DNA of 23,629 nucleotides from DATCLS01 sp035265325 (GTDB lineage: Bacteria; Actinomycetota; Acidimicrobiia; Acidimicrobiales; VFJN01): contig DATFOS010000052.1 of NCBI GenBank assembly GCA_035265325.1, positions 1 through 23,629 on the forward strand. The letters run 5' to 3'. Shown here in pieces: positions 12,858 to 21,190 of the stretch; the first letter of the stretch is position 1; the number at the start of each line of letters is the position of its first letter. The position numbers and the translations under genes were made by a program. The notes under the pieces were generated by a model. It saw only the letters and a list, made by a program, of their open reading frames with translations, searched no databases and was not told where the DNA came from.

Positions 12858-14720
12858 CTAGGGCTCGTCGTGGGACGGCGCGCGGTGTCGGCGCAGCCGG
12901 GCGCGGGCGGCGTCGAGCGGCGACACGTTGGACGGGAAGTGGGGCGCGGAGTCGGTCGAGTACGTCGGGTCGAACGGCGGCGGGTCGGGTACCGGGTTGA
13001 TGACCGGCCCGGCCCCGCTCACGACCTCGTCGAACGGTGACAGCGAGTCGACGTCGACGGAGTCGGACGGCGTGAGGGCGTCCTGGGCGGCACCGGCGCG
13101 GCGGCGCAGCTCGCGGTCCCTGTACCAGGGCCGCAGGCGGACCCGCAGCGGCGCGCCGTCGCCGTGGAGGAACAGCGCCTCGTCGGCCGGCAGCTGGCGA
13201 GCCAGCTCGGGCGGGAGGGCGGCCAGCGGGTCGGCGGTGCGGGGCACCTCCTCGTCGGCCTCCTCGCCCTGGAGGCGGGCGCTGAGCGCCACGGCGTCGA
13301 CGCCGCCCGAGCCCGGCAGCAGCAGCTTGGCCCCGTGGTTCTTGAGGACCGCCCGGTAGTCGGCACCGTGGGCGGTCTCGAGCTGGGCCAGGTCGCGGTA
13401 GACGGTCACGACCTGCATGCCGGCGGCCGCCGAACGGGCGGCCACGGTGGGCATGTCCTCGACCGGCGCGATCTCGGCCGTGTCGTCGAGGAGGAGCAGC
13501 AGGGGAGCGTCGAGGGGTCTGCGGGAGTGGTCGACCCGCTCGTGGACGGCGTTGAGCACCTGGCGGACGAGCGTGGCGTACAGCGGCCGCACGCGCGCCT
13601 GCCCGTGGTGCGGGGCGACGATGTAGAGCGTGTGGGGGCCGCCGTCGAGCAGCTCGTCGACCTCGACCTCGTGGCGCAGCGCCGAGGCGGCCACGGTGGG
13701 GTCGAGGTAGGCGCCGACCAGCTGCTGCATGACCGTGAACAGCGAGGCCCGGGCCGTCCCCTCGCGGCGGAACGTGGCGGCGTGGGCGACGGCGGCGTCG
13801 GGTTCGACGGGCCGGAGGATGGCCAGGACCTCGTCGCGCTCCTCCGAGTCGACCCACCGGGCCACGTCGGTCATCGTGTGCGCCGACTCGGCCGCGGCGA
13901 ACAGGTAGGGCGCGAGCGAGCGGGCGGCCGAGCCGAACCAGAACTCGCCGACGCCGGCGGACGGCCCGATGGACGCCTTGCCGGCCATGGCCATGTCCCA
14001 CGCCGTCTGCTGGGCGCTGAGCCAGGTCGAGCTGGTGGCGAGTGGCGACCAGCCCGACGCCCGGTGCCGCGTCGTGCGGACGGGGTCGTAGACGTGCACG
14101 TCGCCCATCCGGCTGCGCCAGCCGATCGTCTGGCCGACCAGGTCGCCTCCGGTGGACGTGACCACGATCGGGCCGGGCCACTCCAGCACCGCCGGGATGG
14201 TGAGGGCGCTCGTCTTGCCGGAGCGGACCGGCCCGAGGACGAGCAGGCTGCGCCGGTCCTTCACCGCGATCTCGTGGCCGGCGACCGTGCCGACGACGAC
14301 CTCGTCCTCGTTCTCGCGGTCGAGCGCGAGCTTGCGGACGTCCCTGGTGCGGGTGGGGGCTGCGGCGATGCCGCTGCCGGCCGTCTCCCGCATGAGCGAG
14401 CGCAGGATCAGGTAGGCGGCCCCGACCACGATCGTCAGCAGCAGCAGGAACGTGAACCACCAGGCCAGCGGTCCGGGGACCAGCGTGCCGTTGTTCACCC
14501 GGTTCCAGTGCACGTCGGGGTTGAGCGGGTCGACGACCGTCCGGCCGAGGATGCCGGGCAGCTCGTCGGCGGGGATGCCTGGCCACCCGCCGTTGAACAG
14601 GAGCGCCGACAGGTACCCCGTCGCGATCGCCAGGCCGGCGAGGCCGGCCAGCACGATCAGGCCGATGGCGATCGCCCGCTCGGCCGGGTCCTCGGCGTCG
14701 CCCGGGCCGCCGGTCAGCAC
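12858..14720 (-). CDS. VirD4/TraG-like coupling ATPase
   Basis: A 620-aa protein from GTG 14720 with a good Shine-Dalgarno (GGAGG, 14732-14728 on the minus strand). Two N-terminal membrane helices (about 15-42 and 86-107) are followed by a RecA-like ATPase: Walker A GPVRSGKT at 163-170, GEFWFGSAARSLAPYL at about 258-273, and Walker B LLLLLDDTAEIAP at 407-419. The C-terminal tail is Pro/Asp-rich. These are features of type IV coupling proteins that recruit substrate to the channel. The second acidic Walker B residue is Asp instead of the usual Glu. The gene is on the opposite strand and about 2.8 kb away from the rest of the secretion genes. An in-frame stop upstream and the overlap with a 35-codon ORF fix the start. 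Confidence 0.88.
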   Translation of the reverse strand: MLTGGPGDAEDPAERAIAIGLIVLAGLAGLAIATGYLSALLFNGGWPGIPADELPGILGRTVVDPLNPDVHWNRVNNGTLVPGPLAWWFTFLLLLTIVVGAAYLILRSLMRETAGSGIAAAPTRTRDVRKLALDRENEDEVVVGTVAGHEIAVKDRRSLLVLGPVRSGKTSALTIPAVLEWPGPIVVTSTGGDLVGQTIGWRSRMGDVHVYDPVRTTRHRASGWSPLATSSTWLSAQQTAWDMAMAGKASIGPSAGVGEFWFGSAARSLAPYLFAAAESAHTMTDVARWVDSEERDEVLAILRPVEPDAAVAHAATFRREGTARASLFTVMQQLVGAYLDPTVAASALRHEVEVDELLDGGPHTLYIVAPHHGQARVRPLYATLVRQVLNAVHERVDHSRRPLDAPLLLLLDDTAEIAPVEDMPTVAARSAAAGMQVVTVYRDLAQLETAHGADYRAVLKNHGAKLLLPGSGGVDAVALSARLQGEEADEEVPRTADPLAALPPELARQLPADEALFLHGDGAPLRVRLRPWYRDRELRRRAGAAQDALTPSDSVDVDSLSPFDEVVSGAGPVINPVPDPPPFDPTYSTDSAPHFPSNVSPLDAARARLRRHRAPSHDEP

Positions 14721-14821
14721 GGCGGGGCCTCCGGCGTCCCCGGGGTCGTGTCGAGGGTGTCGACGGCGGGGGCGTTCACGTCACGGGCGGCGCTCGGGAG
14801 GGCACGGTCCACGTCGCTCAC
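14714..14821 (-). CDS. Candidate small ORF (35 aa) coupled to the VirD4-like gene
   Basis: GTG at 14821 opens a 35-codon frame (begins MSDVDRALPSAARDVNA, ends APPC). Its TGA (14716-14714) overlaps the VirD4-like GTG by 7 nt (GTGCTGA). The GTG lies 9 nt after the shared TTGCGTTTT-N15-GCATC element, which would make it leaderless. The peptide is hydrophilic and has no known motif. It may be a true small protein, a coupling leader peptide, or chance. In this GC-rich DNA a frame of this length can arise randomly. Confidence 0.35.
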   Translation of the reverse strand: MSDVDRALPSAARDVNAPAVDTLDTTPGTPEAPPC

Positions 14822-14830
14822 GCTCCCACG

Positions 14831-14859
14831 GATGCATGCCGTATGACGACAAAACGCAA
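14831..14859 (-). promoter_or_regulatory. Shared element TTGCGTTTT-N15-GCATC, putative promoter of the virD4-like unit
   Basis: On the minus strand TTGCGTTTT (14859-14851), 15 nt, then GCATC (14835-14831). It is identical in bases and spacing to the copy before the secretion operon at 1403-1431. TTGCGT with a 17-nt spacer leads to TGCATC as the -10 position. It lies in the only AT-richer patch of the 272-nt gap between the VirD4-like and methyltransferase genes. Confidence 0.45.
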
Positions 14860-14992
14860 GGAACGCCTGGTGAAACCGTGGTCATCGCCCGCCGGCCCGT
14901 AACGGCGGCATCGGCCCCGGCGCGGGTCCGGGCGGGCGTGCACATACCCAATCCGCTGGTCGCCCGCGCGCCCGCCGGGGCATCCTGCGGCC

Positions 14993-15801
14993 ATGACCGA
15001 GAGCTGGCGGGAGCTGAACCGCGCCTGGTGGGACGAGCGGGTGCCGATCCACACCGCGAGCGAGTTCTACGACGTCGAGGGCTTCCTGAAGGACCCCGAG
15101 GCCTCGACGCTGCTCCCGTTCGAGGTCGAGGAGCTGGGCGACCTCACCGGCCGCACGCTGGTCCACCTGCAGTGCCACTTCGGGCTCGACACGCTGTCGT
15201 GGGCGCGCCGGGGCGCCCGGGTCACCGGCCTCGACTTCTCCGAGCAGGCGGTGGAGGCGGCCCGCGACGTCGCCGCCCGGGCGGGCCTCGACGCCACGTT
15301 CGTCGCCGGTGACGTCTACGACGCCGTCGAGCTCCTGGGCGGGCGGGCGTTCGACGTCGTCACCACCGGGCTCGGGGCCCTCAACTGGCTCCCCGACATC
15401 GAGCGCTGGGCAGAGGTCGCGGCCGCCCTGACCGCGCCCCGGGCGGCACGCTGCTGTTGACCGAGTTCCACCCGCTGCATCACGTGTTCGGCGACGACGA
15501 CCTCACGATCGAGCACCCGTACTTCCCCGACGGGCCGCAGCGCTGGGAGGACAGCGGCACCTACGCCGAGCTCCAGGCGCGCACCGAGAACAACGCCACG
15601 CTCGAGTGGACGCACGGCCTCGGCGCCGTCGTGACTGCCGTCGTGCGGGCCGGCCTCGTCGTCGACCACCTCCACGAGTTCGACTACCTGATGTTCCCCC
15701 GCTGGCCCCAGCTGGTGAAGGACGGGCCGACCTACCGCTTCCCGCCCGGCGGCCCGTCGCTGCCCCTCATGTACTCCCTGCGGGCGCACCGTCCCCGTTG
15801 A
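14993..15801 (+). pseudogene. Class I SAM-dependent methyltransferase, interrupted by a frameshift
   Basis: The first frame (14993-15460) gives MTESWRELNRAWWDER, the SAM-binding LVHLQCHFGLDTLSWAR and GLDFSEQAVEAAR, and LGALNWLPDIERW, then runs out as LTAPRAARCC. The next frame (open to 15801) continues the expected PGGTLLLTEFHPLHHVF and ends FRPPGG-type (PPGGPSLPLMYSLRAHR). Reading must shift by -1 near 15434-15441, as if one base were missing in the gcgccccggg run. The two pieces together match a full-length methyltransferase of about 265 aa. The second frame has a TTG overlapping the first stop (TTGA), but splitting inside the Rossmann fold makes two working subunits unlikely. A sequencing error, a recent mutation or recoding cannot be told apart here. 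The target is unknown. Confidence 0.8.
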
Positions 15802-15856
15802 CGGACGCCGGCCCGCATGAGCGAGCGTGAGCAGGGCAGACCTCCCGGCGCAGCGT

Positions 15857-15862
15857 TAGGGT
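15857..15862 (+). promoter_or_regulatory. Possible -10 TAGGGT for ppdK
   Basis: TAGGGT (within TTAGGGT) lies 37 nt before the ppdK GTG. The same hexamer precedes the TerC-family gene, and TAGCCT precedes dnaG. The -35 is not recognisable. Confidence 0.35.
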
Positions 15863-15899
15863 CACGCGAGCTGACGCGAACAGAGGGGGTTGGTCCGCC

Positions 15900-18566
<2,667 letters not shown>

Positions 18567-18606
18567 CCTGATGGAGTGATTCGTCGGCCCTGAGCCGGGG
18601 CCTCGG

Positions 18607-18612
18607 TAGGGT
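18607..18612 (+). promoter_or_regulatory. Possible -10 TAGGGT for the TerC-family gene
   Basis: TAGGGT (GGTAGGGTGGG) lies 44 nt before the ATG at 18657, matching the hexamer ahead of ppdK. No clear -35 is seen. Confidence 0.35.
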
Positions 18613-18656
18613 GGGAAGACCCCGTCCACGAGGCCTGCCGCCGGAGGTTGCCCACG

Positions 18657-19721
18657 ATGACGCTCGCCGCCCTCGTGACGGAGACGTCGGAGTCGTCCGA
18701 GAACTTCGCCAGCTTCTCCGTCCCGATCTGGGCGTGGGTCGCCTTCCTGGCCTTCGTGTCGGTCCTGCTCGTGGGCGACCTGCTGCTGGTCCACCGCCGG
18801 CCGCACGTCCCCTCCACCAAGGAAGCCGCCATCGAGTCGGCGGTGTGGATCTCGATCGGCGTTGCCTTCACCGGCGTGATCTTCGCCTGGCACGGCGGGC
18901 AGGCCGCAGGCGAGTACATCTCCGGCTACCTCATCGAGAAGAGCCTCAGCGTCGACAACGTCTTCGTGTGGGCGCTGATCATGGGGTACTTCGCCGTGCC
19001 CCGCGCCTACCAGTTCCGGGTGCTGTTCTGGGGCGTGTTCGGCGCGCTCGTGCTGCGTTTCGCCTTCATCTTCGCCGGCGTCGAGCTGATCGAGCGCTTC
19101 GAGTGGATGCTGTTCGTGTTCGGGGCGTTCCTGCTGATCACGGCGTTCCGCATCGCCCGCAGCGGCAACGAGGAGGTCCATCCGGAGAACAACCCGGTCC
19201 TCCGGCTGGTGCGCAAGGTCGTGCCCTCGACGACCGAGTACAACGGCCAGAGCCTCTTCGTCCGCCACGGCAAGAAGCTGCTGGCGACGCCCCTGTTCGC
19301 CGTGCTGGTCGTGATCGAGTCGAGCGACGTGGTCTTCGCCGTCGACTCGATCCCCGCGATCCTGGCGGTGAGTCGCGAGCAGTTCCTGGTGTTCAGCTCG
19401 AACGTGTTCGCCATCCTCGGCCTGCGGGCGCTCTACTTCCTGCTCGCCGACCTCCGCGAGCGGTTCACCTACCTGCAGCAGGGCCTGGCCGTCATCCTCG
19501 CGTTCGTGGGCATCAAGATGATCGTGGCCGAGTGGTACCACATCCCCACGTTCGCCAGCCTGGCTGTGATCGCCCTGGTCCTGGGGGTGTCGATCGTCGT
19601 GTCGATCAAGAAGACCGAGGGCGTGGAGTCGGAGGGCGGCGACGCGTCGTCCGACGGCCACCGTCCCGACGGCACGGGCGTCACGGCCGACGACGAGGTC
19701 CTCGCCACGCAGGAGGACTAG
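18657..19721 (+). CDS. TerC-family integral membrane protein
   Basis: A 354-aa protein. ATG 18657 is chosen over the TTG at 18648 because CCGGAGG (18641-18647) is spaced 9 nt from it. It is highly hydrophobic with about seven to nine helices. The family acidic motifs are present: SLSVDNVFVWALIMGYF and VIESSDVVFAVDSIPAILAV, thought to bind metal ions in the membrane. The Asp-rich C-terminus (GDASSDGHRPDGTG) is cytoplasmic. TerC proteins are linked to tellurite resistance and to manganese export or metal loading of secreted proteins. With no other ter genes nearby, a metal-homeostasis role is more likely. The stop converges on the topoisomerase gene. Confidence 0.93.
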   Translation: MTLAALVTETSESSENFASFSVPIWAWVAFLAFVSVLLVGDLLLVHRRPHVPSTKEAAIESAVWISIGVAFTGVIFAWHGGQAAGEYISGYLIEKSLSVDNVFVWALIMGYFAVPRAYQFRVLFWGVFGALVLRFAFIFAGVELIERFEWMLFVFGAFLLITAFRIARSGNEEVHPENNPVLRLVRKVVPSTTEYNGQSLFVRHGKKLLATPLFAVLVVIESSDVVFAVDSIPAILAVSREQFLVFSSNVFAILGLRALYFLLADLRERFTYLQQGLAVILAFVGIKMIVAEWYHIPTFASLAVIALVLGVSIVVSIKKTEGVESEGGDASSDGHRPDGTGVTADDEVLATQED

Positions 19722-19764
19722 GCGCCGGCGCGCCCGCGCGCGGCCCCGCCCGCGGTCCGGTGGG

Positions 19765-20832
19765 CTACGCCGCCGAGCCCGCGGCGCCGGTCGTCGCCTC
19801 GGAGCCGGGGCTGCCGGCCGCCGACTCCAGCACGTGGAGGAGGCGCCGCTCGTCGGCGCTGAGGCCGTAACCGTCGCGGCGCGGCCCCTCCGCCCACAGG
19901 TCGGGCAGGGTGCCCTCGTCGAACGCGTTGACGACGGCCGGGTGCACGTAGGACTTCTTGCACACGGCCGGCGTGTTGCCGAGGACCTCTGACGTCAGCC
20001 GCATCACGTCGTTGACCGCCCGGGCCCGCATCCGCTGGCTCGTCGGCCGCTCGACGAGGACCAGCTCGCAGGCGGCGAACAGCGTCCCGCCCCAGGTCCG
20101 GAACGACTTGGCGGTGAGGTCGAGCCCGCTGTGGCGGCGCAGGTAGGCGTTGACGTCGGTCGACGTGATCGGCGCCGGTTGGCCGTCGTCGTCGAGGTAC
20201 TGGAACAGGACCTGCCCCGGCAGGTCCTGGCACCGCTTGACGAGGCGGGCGAGGTGCCGGCTCTCGATGCCGACGTCCCAGCGTTTGGCGCCCTTGCCGC
20301 GGAAGTGGAACGTCAGCTCGGCGCCGTTGACCTCGGCGTGGTGGTCGCGCAGGGTCGTCAGTCCGAACGTCTTGTTGTCGCGCGCGTACTCCTCGTTGCC
20401 GATCCGTACGAACGTCCGCTCCAGCAGCGTGATGACGAGGGCCGCCACCTTGTCGAGCGGGAGGCCGGGCAGGCCGAGGTCGGACTCCACCTGCTTCCGG
20501 AGGGCGCCGAGGGCCTGGCCGAACGGCATCAGCTCCTCGAACTTGGCCCGCTCGCGGTCCTCCCGGAACGACGTGTGGTACCGGTAGACCTTGCGGCCCT
20601 TGGCGTCCCGGCCGGTGGCCTGGAGGTGGCCGTTCGGGTCGGTGCAGATCCACACGTCGGTCCAGGCCGGGGGCACGGCCAGGCTCTGGATGCGCGCCAG
20701 CTCGTCGGGGTCGCGCACCCGCTCGCCGGTCACCATGTCGACGTAGTGGAACCGGCTCTTGCCCTTGCGCCGGATGCCGGGCAGCTCGTCGGTCACGAAT
20801 ACCAGGTCGCTCACGGCGACATGGCTGCCCAC
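19765..20832 (-). CDS. DNA topoisomerase IB
   Basis: A 355-aa protein of the poxvirus-like bacterial type IB topoisomerase family, which relaxes supercoils through a 3'-phosphotyrosine intermediate. The N-terminal domain runs from GIRRKGKSRFHY to PPAWTDVWICTDPNGHLQATG with KVYRYHTSFR. The catalytic domain has FVRIGNEEYA (R143), the FRGKGAKRW loop (K180), SFRTWGGT (R245) and nucleophile Y295 in NTPAVCKKSYVHP. The Gly/Ala-rich tail (SAAGSPGSEATTGAAGSAA) is dispensable-looking. The start is either GTG 20832 or GTG 20814 (MSDLVFVTDE); neither has a strong Shine-Dalgarno. It appears to be a single-gene unit. Confidence 0.93.
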   Translation of the reverse strand: MGSHVAVSDLVFVTDELPGIRRKGKSRFHYVDMVTGERVRDPDELARIQSLAVPPAWTDVWICTDPNGHLQATGRDAKGRKVYRYHTSFREDRERAKFEELMPFGQALGALRKQVESDLGLPGLPLDKVAALVITLLERTFVRIGNEEYARDNKTFGLTTLRDHHAEVNGAELTFHFRGKGAKRWDVGIESRHLARLVKRCQDLPGQVLFQYLDDDGQPAPITSTDVNAYLRRHSGLDLTAKSFRTWGGTLFAACELVLVERPTSQRMRARAVNDVMRLTSEVLGNTPAVCKKSYVHPAVVNAFDEGTLPDLWAEGPRRDGYGLSADERRLLHVLESAAGSPGSEATTGAAGSAA

Positions 20833-20889
20833 GCGCGCTGCGTCAACACAGGGTTTGCGCGGGGCGTTTATCGGGCGCTCGTTCCGCCG

Positions 20890-20916
20890 GTTCGTGGCGC
20901 CCGCCGTTCGTGGCGC
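20890..20916. repeat. 11-bp direct repeat with 16-bp period
   Basis: GTTCGTGGCGC at 20890-20900 and again at 20906-20916, in the gap upstream of the topoisomerase gene. Its role is unknown; it could be a regulator site or the tail of decayed sequence. The rest of the 20833-21190 gap holds only the oxidoreductase remnant and the dnaG -10. Confidence 0.4.
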
Positions 20917-20946
20917 TCGGCGTTGGTCCGCGCGGTGCCGGCGGGC

Positions 20947-21107
20947 TCAGGCCCGCTCGGCCACCCCGAGCCACGCGCGGACCGTGTCCGCGGCCCGCCG
21001 CCCGGACACCATCGCCCCTTGGGTCGACGCCGAGCCGGGGTGGTCCCGCAGCCGCAGAGGAAGAGGCCGTCGCCCACGGCCACCGGGCGCCGGAAGCGTG
21101 GCTGACG
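20947..21107 (-). pseudogene. Remnant of an FAD-dependent oxidoreductase (C-terminal fragment, frameshifted)
   Basis: On the minus strand one frame reads RQPRFRRPVAVGDGLFLCG (21107-21051). After a frame change near 21050 another reads RDHPGSASTQGAMVSGRRAA and DTVRAWLGVAERA to a stop at 20947. Together these match the conserved C-terminal FAD-binding end (VAVGDxLFLCG...SxxGAMxSGRRAA) of phytoene-desaturase or amine-oxidase-type flavoproteins. The remainder of the gene would have to lie inside dnaG and is absent. It is therefore a decayed fragment left between the topoisomerase and dnaG genes. Confidence 0.65.
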
Positions 21108-21176
21108 GCGACCGTGTCGACCAGCGGGCGGCGCTGCCGGCCTTCGACCGTGCGGGCCTGCCGACGACCCCGCCGG

Positions 21177-21182
21177 TAGCCT
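21177..21182 (+). promoter_or_regulatory. Possible -10 TAGCCT for dnaG, leaderless
   Basis: TAGCCT ends 8 nt before the GTG at 21191, so transcription would begin at or within a base or two of the start codon. No Shine-Dalgarno is present, in line with a leaderless dnaG transcript. It lies beside the oxidoreductase remnant. Confidence 0.45.
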
Positions 21183-21190
21183 CCGGCAGC

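Noticed and set aside
19722..19764. GC-rich inverted segments between the TerC-family and topoisomerase stops, as a bidirectional terminator
   Set aside because: Several overlapping GC palindromes but no defined stem with U-tract on either strand.
20759..21190. Upstream extension of the dnaG frame
   Set aside because: Translation is unrelated to primase; MGILDEDV at 21191 is the family start.
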